A stretch of 64,000 nt of DNA from Pseudomonadota bacterium (GTDB lineage Bacteria; Desulfobacterota; Desulfobulbia; Desulfobulbales; JAGXFP01): assembly GCA_018814305.1 (NCBI GenBank), contig JAHJAA010000018.1:1-64000 (forward strand), read 5' to 3'. The notes beneath the pieces were generated by a model that searched no databases, was not told the origin of the DNA, and saw only the letters and a list, made by a program, of their open reading frames with translations. Both the position numbers and the translations under genes were made by a program. This document shows, in pieces, positions 44,988 to 54,615 of this stretch (position 1 is its first letter; each line of letters opens with the position of its first letter).

Positions 44988-45653
44988 TCACATAACCTGC
45001 AAAACATCTCCCACCGAAATGGTGAGATATTTATCCAAAGTCAAAAGGGCCTGACCGGTATCGAAACTTAAACCAGTAACTTTTCCGGTGGTCCGATAAT
45101 TAATCCCGATGGCATTTCCTTCAAGATTTAATGCCTTCACTTGATAGATATATGGCCCATCTACCACAGCCTTCCCAGCGTTATCGTTCCCATCCCAACT
45201 CAACTCATAAGTCCCGACCGTAACCGCTCCAAGGTCAATGGTTCGAACCAGACTCCCGCTCTGATTGTATATTTCGATCCGACAGCTATCCGTCCCCTCT
45301 TCCAGGTCGAATTCAGTTGCGGTGGAAGCACCCTCATTTAACGCAACCAGATTCCCAGAAGCTTGAACGGTGTTATCCAGTAGAGAGATCAACTGAAGAT
45401 TATTCTGGGAGGTTTGATATTCGAGCAATGAATCCATTGAGTCGCTCATCCTCAGAGTTGCCTCCATGCTGGAAAACTGAGCGAGCTGAGAGGACATCTC
45501 GTAGGTGTCCATTGGTTTCATGGGGTCCTGATACTGCAACTGGGTCACAAACAGTTTCAGGAAATCCTGCCGATCCAATTCTTTTTTACCCACCGGTTCA
45601 AACTGGTTCACTGCCTCCAGCATGGGTAGATTTCCGATTCCAGATACACTCAT
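44988..45653 (-). CDS. flgD: flagellar hook capping/assembly protein FlgD
   Basis: 221 aa. The N-terminal hallmark is LDRQDFLKLFVTQLQYQDPMKPMD...SSQLAQFSSMEA (residues about 24-65). The FlgD Ig-like/Tudor region follows at 85-215, with a FLIK-type segment 'GTYELSWDGNDNAGKAVVDGPYIYQV'. FlgD caps the growing hook and is needed for FlgE polymerisation. It starts 14 bases after fliK. Confidence 0.95.
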   Translation of the reverse strand: MSVSGIGNLPMLEAVNQFEPVGKKELDRQDFLKLFVTQLQYQDPMKPMDTYEMSSQLAQFSSMEATLRMSDSMDSLLEYQTSQNNLQLISLLDNTVQASGNLVALNEGASTATEFDLEEGTDSCRIEIYNQSGSLVRTIDLGAVTVGTYELSWDGNDNAGKAVVDGPYIYQVKALNLEGNAIGINYRTTGKVTGLSFDTGQALLTLDKYLTISVGDVLQVM

Positions 45654-45666
45654 TGCTTTACCCTCA

Positions 45667-47469
45667 TCATACGATCAGATTAACCCCGTCGTTTCGGTTC
45701 ATTACGGCGATGTTTTTTTGATAGATTCCTTCACCATCAAATGAAGCCATTAATTCCGGGCTACCTTCATGAATCCGTTGTTGCCATGCCGATTCGAAAC
45801 GACGCCAGGATTCTCCCTGCTGGTCATGATTCCCAAACGAAACCATGCATTCTCCGAGACTGAAACCTTTCTGGGCAAGATTCTCACGAAACTGCCCCAT
45901 CCCTGCTTCAAGTGCCTCTTTAACCCGATGATTTTCCATGGAGAAAGATACGGCCACATGGTCATCCTTGACCAGCAAATCGATTTTCACCTCACCCAAT
46001 TCAGGTGGATTGAGTCTGATAACCAGGTGATGATCTTTTCGCTCAAGGGCATGAATAACTCCCCGGCCAACCTGATTAATCGCCTGCTGTTGTAGATCGG
46101 TCAATGTTCGTGGCAATTCGGCGTTTTTGACAGTTTCTGTAACAACAGTCACTGCCTGATCAACCTGGGGTAGAACAAATTGCAGAGTCTGTTCCTTTGG
46201 AGCTGATTCGGTTAAAACCGATCGGGCATTTTTTTTAATGGCGGAAGAGACGATCCCATCAATTTTTTCACGAACCGTTTCTCCGAAGACTGGAGTAACC
46301 TCGCTGGAATCAAGAGCCGAAATGACGGGCTCTATAGTTTCATCCAGGTCCATTTTTTCTCCATGGAGATCCATCAGCTTCTGCGGGACTTTAGGCTTCA
46401 GAAACAGTGGCAGTCCATCACCTTTTTCAATAGTAACCTTACGAAAATCCGGCCCAACCGTATCGACAAGTTCCTTGAAGATCCGCTCGATACTTTCTTG
46501 GACAACTGGTGACCAGCCCAGATCTTTTTCCACAAATCCTGCCTGGCTGAGCAACTCTTTAAGTCCACTAAAAAAACTTGGTAGATCAACGCGAACAAGC
46601 GTATCTTCAGCTTTAACGACAGCATTGGACAAAATACGACTCAACTGCTCAAAATGGAATTGAGGCTGCTCACCGAGCAAATCTTCAAAAAGAAGCGGCA
46701 TTGATTCTTCTGGGACACCAGCCCTGCCTAACATGGCTTGAAATTGTTCAATATCCCATGCTGAAACGGAAATTTCAGGATTGGTGATTTCAGTGACTTC
46801 AATATTTCCCAGAGCCTTGGCATAAATCTGCAGATTGATCTCAAAATCACCATTGACTGCCTGGTCGGCCAATTCCTGAATCTGCCCGGGAGGCATTCCC
46901 ATCTTTGCCAGAAAACTCTCCAGCAAAGGGAGTTCCGTTTCAGGAATCATGATCTTATTCGTTTGAGACAACCCTTCGAGATGAAAAATCAGTGTATTCA
47001 ACAGGGAAGTGAGTTCCAGTTGACCGTCCGCCTCAACCACCCGATGGATTTCCTGTCGAGCCACATCAGAGAATCCGGCGGCATCCAATAACTGCTTAAG
47101 TGAAGATTCATCGACAACGGGAATTTGCCATTCCCCGGCAGCACTCCCTGTTTCAGCAGCTGTATCCTTTATCGTGTTCAAAAAATGCACCAGGAGTGAC
47201 ACCAGGGACTGTCGTTCGGCAACCGATTGATCTGAGACAAAAATACTTGGCGAAATCGTTGGTTTATCGGCCTGCAAACCTGGGGAGGTTAATGAACCTT
47301 GACCAGAGGGGACTCCAAATAAATTCCTGGCTTGATCCTTAGCCAGTTGCGCTTCAAAATGGCCCAGGAAAGAAGAATCACTTTTATTACCAGCCATCGT
47401 TCCACCCAACTCAAGGGTAGCCTGGGTTGGCCCGAAACTGGCGACAATCGGAGTCATCATGATCCCCAC
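45667..47469 (-). CDS. fliK: flagellar hook-length control protein FliK
   Basis: About 600 aa from GTG 47469, chosen because GGAGGT sits 6 bases upstream; a longer frame to 47556 lacks a ribosome site. The body is low in conservation, as usual. The C-terminal Flg_hook domain (about residues 475-560) shows HHLVIRLNPPELGEVKIDLLV followed by VAVSFSMENHRVKEAL. FliK is exported and measures hook length, switching export from hook to filament subunits. A sigma-54 promoter lies about 110 bases upstream. First gene of fliK-flgD-flgE. Confidence 0.92.
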   Translation of the reverse strand: MGIMMTPIVASFGPTQATLELGGTMAGNKSDSSFLGHFEAQLAKDQARNLFGVPSGQGSLTSPGLQADKPTISPSIFVSDQSVAERQSLVSLLVHFLNTIKDTAAETGSAAGEWQIPVVDESSLKQLLDAAGFSDVARQEIHRVVEADGQLELTSLLNTLIFHLEGLSQTNKIMIPETELPLLESFLAKMGMPPGQIQELADQAVNGDFEINLQIYAKALGNIEVTEITNPEISVSAWDIEQFQAMLGRAGVPEESMPLLFEDLLGEQPQFHFEQLSRILSNAVVKAEDTLVRVDLPSFFSGLKELLSQAGFVEKDLGWSPVVQESIERIFKELVDTVGPDFRKVTIEKGDGLPLFLKPKVPQKLMDLHGEKMDLDETIEPVISALDSSEVTPVFGETVREKIDGIVSSAIKKNARSVLTESAPKEQTLQFVLPQVDQAVTVVTETVKNAELPRTLTDLQQQAINQVGRGVIHALERKDHHLVIRLNPPELGEVKIDLLVKDDHVAVSFSMENHRVKEALEAGMGQFRENLAQKGFSLGECMVSFGNHDQQGESWRRFESAWQQRIHEGSPELMASFDGEGIYQKNIAVMNRNDGVNLIV

Positions 47470-47836
47470 AGAAGCACCTCCTAAAGACCTCATTTCATTG
47501 ATCAGGTGGGGAAGCATGCTGGTTATCGGGTTTCGGGCAACCACCCGCATCACCACCTGGGTCTGCCTGTCTTTAGAGCAAAAGCCATGCCATGATCAAT
47601 TTTGGGTTGGGAGGATTACGAAATGAATCCCACCGATATCCATACCCATCCGAACAAAACAAGAGATGAAAATTTTCGTCGGAGATCGCGATTGAGGAAT
47701 AACAGGGAATTCTGAAGGGAGTTTGACTCAAGGAAAACGAATCTGCTGGGCAAGAAATTCCGTCTATATCTCAGCAAAAAATAAAAGCAGGGAAAAATCG
47801 GTCACAATCGGAAGATTCAACCGCTGGAATGGATAG
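47470..47836. other. 367-base intergenic region upstream of fliK
   Basis: Contains the fliK ribosome site (GGAGGT near 47476-47481) and the sigma-54 promoter at 47577-47592. The rest (47593-47836), up to the motE-like stop codon, shows no gene and no clear terminator. Confidence 0.6.
47577..47592 (-). promoter_or_regulatory. sigma-54 (-24/-12) promoter of fliK-flgD-flgE
   Basis: On the minus strand TGGCATGGCTTTTGCT: GG and GC elements 10 bases apart, matching the TGGCAC-N5-TTGC consensus well. Transcription would start near 47566, about 97 bases before the fliK GTG. Confidence 0.75.
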
Positions 47837-48364
47837 TCACTGACTGGCCTGACTCTTGAGATCAAGCATCCCCATGACCCGGCTGACTGAAACAGCCTGT
47901 TGCGAATCAAGTTTAGGCAATATCTTGGCAACTTCATCCGGTTTCATGGCCCCAAGAATTTCTGCGACCGTGGCGTCATCCATCTGTCCTAGAAGAGGCG
48001 CCAGTTTTGAGGGGCTCATGGTGCTGTACGTTTTAATCAAATTTTTAAAACGTTTATCCTTTGCAGCCTGAATCAGGTCAAGACTGAGTTGGACCCTCTG
48101 TTGCAAAGCCAACAGACGAGCCAATTTTTCTTCGACTTCACTATCCAGCGTGGCAAGTTCAGCCTCTTTTGCAGTAACCGATTTTTCCCGGGCATCAAGA
48201 CTTTTTCCCCACTCACCGAGTCGAGATACGGTCTCCATCTCTCCAGGTGCTACCTTGACCGGTCGATATACCATCTCACCGGCATAGAGAGAGGTATTCG
48301 TGGTACAGATCAAGCAAACGATTCCACCAATTAAAAAACCTTTCCGGCTCAACTGAAACTTCAT
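47837..48364 (-). CDS. MotE-like flagellar protein with MgtE-N-type domain
   Basis: About 175 aa (ATG 48364; GTG 48373 is possible). A signal/anchor segment (residues about 8-28) is followed by a coiled coil (about 50-100, 'LDAREKSVTAKEAELATLDSEVEEKLARL'). A C-terminal MgtE_N-like helical domain (about 110-170) reads MSPSKLAPLLGQMDDATVAEILGAMKPDEVAKILPKL. This architecture matches MotE, a periplasmic chaperone for the stator protein MotC in rhizobia, and related flagellar-operon proteins. It follows fliJ, the usual position. Confidence 0.8.
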   Translation of the reverse strand: MKFQLSRKGFLIGGIVCLICTTNTSLYAGEMVYRPVKVAPGEMETVSRLGEWGKSLDAREKSVTAKEAELATLDSEVEEKLARLLALQQRVQLSLDLIQAAKDKRFKNLIKTYSTMSPSKLAPLLGQMDDATVAEILGAMKPDEVAKILPKLDSQQAVSVSRVMGMLDLKSQASQ

Positions 48365-48387
48365 CACGTCCACCCGTTACTCAAATT

Positions 48388-48846
48388 TCATCTCGAATTA
48401 TGCAACCCGCCACCATGCTTATTACGGAGCACGGCAATTTCATCGATCTCCTTATACTCCAAACGGATCATCTCTTTGAGATACTTCCGGTGATCCTGCT
48501 CCCTGAACTTTTCAATAACCTTTCGATCTTTGACCTTTGTTACCAATTCAGAGCGTGCTGCTTCCACCATTTTTTCCTGGGATTGGACTCTGGTCTGCTG
48601 AATTTGAATCTGCAAATCCAATCCCTTAATTGCATCAATGAACAGGCCAAAAATCGGCCCGCTAATCGATCCTTGCTTCCGGGAATCAAATTCCTGTGCA
48701 GTAAGCCGACGGTTGTCCTCATAATCGGCCATGAGATCTCGATGCCCTTGCAGAATCCGCTCTTCAGCGGCAAGTTTCTGCTGCGCAAGATCCTCGAGAT
48801 TTCTGCGATAGGTAAGAATGGTTTCCAACTTAAATTGATAGACCAC
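48388..48846 (-). CDS. fliJ: flagellar export chaperone FliJ
   Basis: About 152 aa, all helical and coiled-coil, with the family start (M)VYQFKLETILTYRRNLEDLAQQKLA. GTG 48846 is proposed as the start because the family begins at this point; GTG 48867 would add seven residues. FliJ interacts with FliI and FlhA in the export ATPase complex. It lies between fliI and the motE-like gene. Confidence 0.85.
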   Translation of the reverse strand: MVYQFKLETILTYRRNLEDLAQQKLAAEERILQGHRDLMADYEDNRRLTAQEFDSRKQGSISGPIFGLFIDAIKGLDLQIQIQQTRVQSQEKMVEAARSELVTKVKDRKVIEKFREQDHRKYLKEMIRLEYKEIDEIAVLRNKHGGGLHNSR

Positions 48847-48886
48847 AACCTCACCCTCAATACTCACCTTACTGATGACTTAAATA

Positions 48887-50203
48887 CTACGAATGAAACA
48901 TCTGCGCCAACGGAGTGGAACTCTCCGCCAAAGATACCTTCTCATCAACCGGTTGACGAAGATATCCCTGGAGTCGATCGACCATCTTAATGGAAAAATC
49001 GATTTTAGGATTGCTGCCGGCGGCATAGGCCCCAATGTTGATCAAATCCTCGGAACGACGGTACGTGGCCAGGGTATCAAGGAAACGATGGGCGTTGTTA
49101 ACCTGTTCCCGTGGAACCACATCACCCATGCACCTACTGACACTGCCGAGGACATCGATTGCCGGATATTGCCCATGACTGGCCAAATCACGGCTAAGGA
49201 TTATATGACCATCCACAATAGAACGAACGGCATCAGCAATGGGCTCATTCATATCGTCACCCTCGACCAGAACCGTATAGACCCCTGTGATACTCCCCTT
49301 ACCTTCACAGGCACCGGAACGTTCCAGCAGTTTCGGTAACTGGGCAAAGACAGAGGGGGTGTAGCCCCTGGAAGTTGGCGGTTCACCAATGGCAAGGCCC
49401 ACCTCACGACTGGACATGGCAAATCTGGTTACTGAGTCCATCATCATGATGACATCACGATTTCGGTCCCGAAAAAATTCGGCAATGGCCATGGCCATAT
49501 ACGCTCCGCGCATTCGGACCAGGGGGGGTTGATCAGAGGTTGCCACCACGACCACTGAACGGGCCAACCCTTCTTTACCCAGGTCTTTTTCAATAAAATC
49601 CTTAAGCTCACGACCACGTTCACCAATCAGGGCAACCACACTGACATCCGCAGCGGTATGACGGGCAATCATGCCCAGAAGGGTACTCTTACCAACCCCG
49701 GAACCAGCAAGGATACCAATCCTCTGCCCCTTGCCCAGAGTGAGCAACCCATTGATCGCACGAACCCCCACATCTACTGGTTCCTTAATCCGCTTGCGAC
49801 TCATGGGATTCAGAGGTTCAGCATACAGTGGATAAAATTGGTCCGTCTGCAACGGTCCCTTTCCATCCATTGGATTCCCAAGACCATCAATTACTCGTCC
49901 CAGTAGCGCTTCAGAGACCGGGACCTGTGATCGTCCACCTACCAGACTGATCAATCCCCCAGGCTCAACGCCTCGCATTTCACCAAGGGGCATCAATAAA
50001 ATCCGGCCCTCTCTAAAACCTACAACCTCAGCAAGAACCCGATCCCGGCCCCGGAAGACCTCCACTTCACACATGCTGCCCACTGGTATACCGGGACCTT
50101 GACTCTCAATGACCATCCCGATAACCTGACTGACTCTTCCCCTTACATCGATCAAAGGAACCTGGCCAGCTTCTTGGATGCATTGAGTCAGTTTGACTAC
50201 CAT
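48887..50203 (-). CDS. fliI: flagellum-specific ATP synthase FliI
   Basis: About 438 aa, usual length. Walker A is GILAGSGVGKSTLLGMIA (about residues 163-180), Walker B is VIMMMDSVTRFA (about 250-261), and the ATPase-type signature ATSDQPPLVRMRGAY lies in between. It energises export of flagellar proteins with FliH and FliJ. ATG 50203 was chosen over TTG 50209; no strong ribosome site is visible for either. Confidence 0.96.
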   Translation of the reverse strand: MVVKLTQCIQEAGQVPLIDVRGRVSQVIGMVIESQGPGIPVGSMCEVEVFRGRDRVLAEVVGFREGRILLMPLGEMRGVEPGGLISLVGGRSQVPVSEALLGRVIDGLGNPMDGKGPLQTDQFYPLYAEPLNPMSRKRIKEPVDVGVRAINGLLTLGKGQRIGILAGSGVGKSTLLGMIARHTAADVSVVALIGERGRELKDFIEKDLGKEGLARSVVVVATSDQPPLVRMRGAYMAMAIAEFFRDRNRDVIMMMDSVTRFAMSSREVGLAIGEPPTSRGYTPSVFAQLPKLLERSGACEGKGSITGVYTVLVEGDDMNEPIADAVRSIVDGHIILSRDLASHGQYPAIDVLGSVSRCMGDVVPREQVNNAHRFLDTLATYRRSEDLINIGAYAAGSNPKIDFSIKMVDRLQGYLRQPVDEKVSLAESSTPLAQMFHS

Positions 50204-50236
50204 TGCCAAACCATGGTTGAAATTTTCAAGGGAAGG

Positions 50237-50953
50237 TCAGGAGATATCATTTAATCCTGCAGCATTATTTTTTTCGACCTCGACAAAGGCCCGCTCAACG
50301 ACAGCAACCAGGCGTGATCGCCGATTTTCAAGAGTGGCATCGATTTCACCAAAATCAGTGGTTAGCAAACACCCTCCCCGACTAATTTCAGGATCTTCAA
50401 CCAATTGAATCCTGGTAAGACCGGCCAGAAATTCAGGATTATCAAGACTCGATTCTCTGAGGAAATTAAAATCGTCTGGATTGAGATTCACCCGGACATT
50501 GGTATTTTCCACGACGAAGTCCATGGCCTGTTGCAATACGACTTCGATGATTCGTTCATTTTGGAGTATCGCTTTATTCACCAATCGGTCAACCATGACC
50601 AGAATAAGTCCCATGATCTCATCCCGGGCCACGAGATGATCGATTTGAGCAAATTTGTTCTGAATTTCTCGAAAAAGGTGTTGGAGAATTTCAATCTGCG
50701 CCTGATTTGACCTGTTAAATTCATTCAGGCCTTCCTTAAGGCCCAAAGACCTCCCTTCTTCACGAGCTTTGGCAGTGACCGCTTCAGCTTCAGCCCGGGC
50801 CTTAAGAATAATCTTTTCAGCCTCGGTTTGCGCCCGGGCAATCGCTTCCTCTTTTAATTTTAAGGGATCGTAAGAAGAATAGACTTCCGGCCCATCATGG
50901 GTCCGCAAAAAACTGGTAAATGGGGTAAAGCCTGATTGCTTGTCACGACTCAT
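50237..50953 (-). CDS. fliH: flagellar export ATPase regulator FliH
   Basis: About 238 aa. A variable N-terminus, a helical 'EEAIARAQTEAEKIILKARAEAEAVTAKAREEGRSLG' region (about 33-70) and a conserved C-terminal HrpE/YscL-type domain (about 90-235, ending in QLVEDPEISRGGCLLTTDFGEIDATLENR) are present. FliH is the stator-like partner of FliI. AAGGT lies upstream of ATG 50953. Confidence 0.92.
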   Translation of the reverse strand: MSRDKQSGFTPFTSFLRTHDGPEVYSSYDPLKLKEEAIARAQTEAEKIILKARAEAEAVTAKAREEGRSLGLKEGLNEFNRSNQAQIEILQHLFREIQNKFAQIDHLVARDEIMGLILVMVDRLVNKAILQNERIIEVVLQQAMDFVVENTNVRVNLNPDDFNFLRESSLDNPEFLAGLTRIQLVEDPEISRGGCLLTTDFGEIDATLENRRSRLVAVVERAFVEVEKNNAAGLNDIS

Positions 50954-51040
50954 CAAATTACCTTAGATCTCATGGTCTTGGAGTGGGATTGGCTGTGCGA
51001 AATCGGCTCCAGAAGCTTATCAGAAGAAGTGTCCTTGTGG

Positions 51041-52066
51041 TCACACAAATTCGTCTTCACCCCCACCACCCTGCATCAACTGGACCTTACCTTCCTGCTC
51101 CAAACGTTTGGCAACTTTCAAGACGGACTGCTGGGCAGCCTCCACATCCTTGACCCGGACCGGACCCATAATCTCCATATCTTCTTTCAACATTTCCACA
51201 GCCCGTGAGGACATATTCTTGAAAATCTTTTCCTGGACCTCTTCGGAAGAGGTCCGCAGGGCCAGTTTCAGATCATCGGTACTGACTTCTTTCAAGATGG
51301 CCATGATGCCGCGATCGTCTACGTTATAGAGATCCTCGAAGACAAACATCAATTTTCGGATTTCATCGGCCAGGCTTTCTCTTTGTTCCTCAATTCCTTC
51401 CAGGATGGCAGCTTCCAATGAGCGATCAGCATTGTTTAAAATCTCAGCCACCGTTTCAACACCCCCGAGACGTTGCCCTTCGATTCCCTCAACCGATAAA
51501 AGCTCTTCCTGCAGAACGCGATCCACTTCCACCAGGATATCAGGACTCACCTTATCCAGTTCCGCCATCCGCATCATCACTTCGACCTGGGTCTCTTCCT
51601 TCAACTCCGAAAGGATCTCAGCTGATTGAGCATGATCCAGGACCGATAACAGCAAAGCGATGGTCTGGGGATGTTCATTGGTCAGGAAATTGACCAGCAC
51701 TTTCGGTTCCAGTTTCCGGGCCTTTTGAAAGAGAGTCAATTTCCAATCCGAACGAATTTCTTCGAGAATGGATTGGGCCCGTTCCGGGAGAGCTCGGCGC
51801 AATGCCTTTTCAAGCATATCGTCACCGGAAAGGAAGATATCATGATCTCCAGAATCACTCTTGAACTCTCCGAGAAGAGAGGAGATATCATCCTTGTCGA
51901 CCTTATCAACCTTGGCCATGTACCGACCAACGGTTCTAATCTCGTCAGGATCAAGTCGTTTAAAGACCTCAGAAGAAAAATCCGCTCCAAGGGTCAACAG
52001 AAAAACCGCCGCCTTTTCCGGTCCGGATAAGTTTCCGGGGAGCCCCTCTTTTTTCGCTCTGGCCAT
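51041..52066 (-). CDS. fliG: flagellar motor switch protein FliG
   Basis: 341 aa. FliG_N (LSGPEKAAVFLLTLGADFSSEVFKRL, residues about 13-40), the middle domain with the EHPQTIALLLSVLDH motif (about 128-142) and the C-terminal torque-generating domain with the charged helix (LMFVFEDLYNVDDRGIMAIL, about 250-270) are all present. It links the MS ring to the C ring and the stators. It begins 6 bases after fliF. Confidence 0.97.
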   Translation of the reverse strand: MARAKKEGLPGNLSGPEKAAVFLLTLGADFSSEVFKRLDPDEIRTVGRYMAKVDKVDKDDISSLLGEFKSDSGDHDIFLSGDDMLEKALRRALPERAQSILEEIRSDWKLTLFQKARKLEPKVLVNFLTNEHPQTIALLLSVLDHAQSAEILSELKEETQVEVMMRMAELDKVSPDILVEVDRVLQEELLSVEGIEGQRLGGVETVAEILNNADRSLEAAILEGIEEQRESLADEIRKLMFVFEDLYNVDDRGIMAILKEVSTDDLKLALRTSSEEVQEKIFKNMSSRAVEMLKEDMEIMGPVRVKDVEAAQQSVLKVAKRLEQEGKVQLMQGGGGEDEFV

Positions 52067-52072
52067 TGGTTC

Positions 52073-53698
52073 TTATTCCTCTTCCCGTAACCAGCGTCTT
52101 ACTAGATCAGCCGCACGGTCCGGGTCAGTCTGGGCCAGACGATACATTCGTTCCTTATCGGTGAGCCCTCTGGGGGTCAAGGACATCTCCTCTTCGGTTT
52201 CTCTGCCGGGGGGGCCTTCGGACTCACCACCGACAACGGCATGAAGCCCTCTGCCACCGCCGGCAACCGTTACCGGCACCATTCTCATAGGTGAGGTCAG
52301 AATTTTCATCAACGGTTTAATAACCAAAAAGATAATCCCAAAACCGAGGAACAGATAAACCAGGGGCCCGATAAACTGCCGGAGGGGGCCTTCAATTTTC
52401 TCCATGGTGGTTAATTCTGGTTCAACCACGGAGGAAAGGGCAAAGGCCATACTGATTACCTCAACCTGGTCCGCCCGTTCTTCATTATATCCTATGGCGT
52501 TTTTGACCAGTTTATCAAAAAAAGCCAGTTCTTCTGACGTCCGAGGCTTATAACTCATGCTCGTTCCACCTTTGTCATCGGTGGATTGTTCGTACGCCCC
52601 ATCAATCATAACCGCCACGGACAAACGCTGCACCGCGCCGCTGGCCTCTTCCCGATGGCGGGTGGTCCGACTGATCTCGTAGTTCCTGGTAATGTTATTC
52701 CGATTATAACCACCCACGGTTTCACCCGAAGTCCCGCTGTCACTATAGGTAGCCAGTTCACCTTTTACCCCAGGAATCCCTTGATCGCTGAGCCCTTTGG
52801 TGCCATCCCCTTCAACAAGCTTTTGTTCGCTGCGAACCACCTGTCCGTCTGGATCGAAAAGCTCTTCAGTTACATTGACCTTACTAAAATCAAGATCGGC
52901 GGTCACCCTGGCCTTGACCTTATTAACTCCGACCACTTCCTCCAGCATACTTTCCACCTTGTGGCGCAGACTCTCTTCAAGGTGTTGTTGATATTCCAAC
53001 TGGGACGCAGTCATAATAGCCGCACTGTCATCATTTTGACGAAACAAAAGCCGACCGGAGGTGTCAACCAGAGTAATGCTATCACTCCTTAATCCCGGCA
53101 CGGCACTGGCCACAAGATTGACAATGCTCTGGACTTGAAGACTGGTTAAGGTTGAGCCGTTGCGAAGCTTAACACTGATCGAAGCAGTGACTGGTTTCTC
53201 GTCTTCAACAAAGACCGATTCCTTGGGAGTGGCAATATGGACTCGGGCCTCGAGGACCTGTTGAAACTGGCGAATGGTCCGGGCCAATTCTCCCTGCAAC
53301 GCCCGCTGGTAGTTCAACCTCTGAACGAAATCAGTGGTGCCAAAGCTGGATTTATCAAAAACTTCAAACCCGACACCTCCGCCACGGGGCAATCCTTCAC
53401 CGGCCAACGTAAGGCGAACTTCATAGACTTGAGTTGCCGGCACCAGGATGGAATGACCACCGTCATCAAGTTTGTACTGTGTTCGATTCTCCTTCAGACG
53501 GGTGACGACCTCAGCAGCATCTTCCTGGGTCAGTCCGGAGTAGAGGACCCGATAATCAAGGTTGCCGCCTTTCGATATCAACACCGCTAGCCCTCCGCCG
53601 ATCACCGCAATGATCAACAAACCTGCTATCCTTTGACCGGAGGTCATACTTTTAAAATTGGCAACCAGTTGGCTCCACATCTCACCCATCGAGGCCAT
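52073..53698 (-). CDS. fliF: flagellar MS-ring protein FliF
   Basis: 541 aa. There is a first membrane helix (about residues 22-43). The YscJ/FliF ring-building domains follow (about 45-310), starting with NLDYRVLYSGLTQEDAAEVVTRL, then a periplasmic disordered loop. A second membrane helix (about 445-465) and the short cytoplasmic tail that binds FliG (ending in DPDRAADLVRRWLREEE) complete it. ATG 53698 with AAGGA upstream. Confidence 0.97.
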   Translation of the reverse strand: MASMGEMWSQLVANFKSMTSGQRIAGLLIIAVIGGGLAVLISKGGNLDYRVLYSGLTQEDAAEVVTRLKENRTQYKLDDGGHSILVPATQVYEVRLTLAGEGLPRGGGVGFEVFDKSSFGTTDFVQRLNYQRALQGELARTIRQFQQVLEARVHIATPKESVFVEDEKPVTASISVKLRNGSTLTSLQVQSIVNLVASAVPGLRSDSITLVDTSGRLLFRQNDDSAAIMTASQLEYQQHLEESLRHKVESMLEEVVGVNKVKARVTADLDFSKVNVTEELFDPDGQVVRSEQKLVEGDGTKGLSDQGIPGVKGELATYSDSGTSGETVGGYNRNNITRNYEISRTTRHREEASGAVQRLSVAVMIDGAYEQSTDDKGGTSMSYKPRTSEELAFFDKLVKNAIGYNEERADQVEVISMAFALSSVVEPELTTMEKIEGPLRQFIGPLVYLFLGFGIIFLVIKPLMKILTSPMRMVPVTVAGGGRGLHAVVGGESEGPPGRETEEEMSLTPRGLTDKERMYRLAQTDPDRAADLVRRWLREEE

Positions 53699-53785
53699 GT
53701 GTGATCCTTGCTTTTATGCTGATTGATTTATCGATCATGAACCGAAACCCTAATTTCATTTCAGCGTTGACCGAACACTGAAGGA

Positions 53786-54082
53786 TTAAAGTTGCATCCT
53801 CATAATCTCCTGATAGGCGCTGACGACCTTACTCTGAACTTTGGTCATTAAACGGAGTGAAATATTGGCTTTTTCAAGCGCGATCATGGTCTCATGAATC
53901 TTGGCGTGCTCGCCATCGACCAAACCCGTTGCCAGTTGGTCAGCCTCCTTGATCTGCTGATTGACGCCTGAAACCGCTTGATCAAGAATCTCACCAAAAC
54001 CGGATGCCCCTCCTCCATCGTTTTTAACCGATGGAACTCCACTATTGCCATTAATCTTGCCAACACCATCGATCATGTTCAT
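53786..54082 (-). CDS. fliE: flagellar hook-basal body complex protein FliE
   Basis: 98 aa, usual size. AAGGAG before ATG 54082 selects the start MNMIDGVGKINGNSG; the family C-terminus ALEKANISLRLMTKVQSKVVSAYQEIMRMQL is intact. FliE joins the MS ring to the rod. It follows flgC by about 96 bases. Confidence 0.95.
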   Translation of the reverse strand: MNMIDGVGKINGNSGVPSVKNDGGGASGFGEILDQAVSGVNQQIKEADQLATGLVDGEHAKIHETMIALEKANISLRLMTKVQSKVVSAYQEIMRMQL

Positions 54083-54178
54083 TCTTACGCTCCTTCTATA
54101 AACCGTCAAAATTCCGACGATCATCACACCGTGTTAATTGTCGCGATATTAATTCACGATATCAACAAGAATTCCACC

Positions 54179-54613
54179 TTATCGACTGATATCAAGAGCC
54201 TTCAAGGCCATACTCTTGACGGCATCCAGCGCGGTGACATTTGCCTCATAGGCCCGCCTGGCGCTCATAATATCTACCATCTGCTCGGTCACATTCACAT
54301 TGGGCAAGCGCACTATACCTTTCTCATCTGCATCCGGATGAGAAAGGTCATATATTTCCTTAAACGGAGCTTTATCCTCAACCACGGCAACGACCTCAAC
54401 CTTCCGAAGCCGCGTATCAGCTCTTTCCAGTTGGCCTCGAAAATCATGTTCAAGGGGTTTGGCTTCAAATACCACGGATTTTGCTCGATACGGGCCACCT
54501 TCGATGGTCCTGGTCGTGTTGGCATTGGCAAGATTCATGGCGCCAATGTTCAATCGGGTCCGCTCAGCCTTTAAGGCAGAACCGCTGATCTCCATGGCAG
54601 TCAGGATATCCAT
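54179..54613 (-). CDS. flgC: flagellar basal-body rod protein FlgC
   Basis: 144 aa with the rod signature SGSALKAERTRLNIGAMNLANANTT near the start, the FlgC-type 'YDLSHPDADEKGIVRLPNVNV' and the C-terminal 'EQMVDIMSARRAYEANVTALDAVKSMALKALDI'. Proximal rod subunit. GAGGT lies upstream of ATG 54613, and it starts 2 bases after the flgB stop. Confidence 0.97.
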   Translation of the reverse strand: MDILTAMEISGSALKAERTRLNIGAMNLANANTTRTIEGGPYRAKSVVFEAKPLEHDFRGQLERADTRLRKVEVVAVVEDKAPFKEIYDLSHPDADEKGIVRLPNVNVTEQMVDIMSARRAYEANVTALDAVKSMALKALDISR

Positions 54614-54615
54614 TA

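Noticed and set aside
47470-47556. N-terminal extension of FliK to 47556
   Set aside because: GTG 47469 has GGAGGT at ideal spacing; the longer form has no ribosome site.
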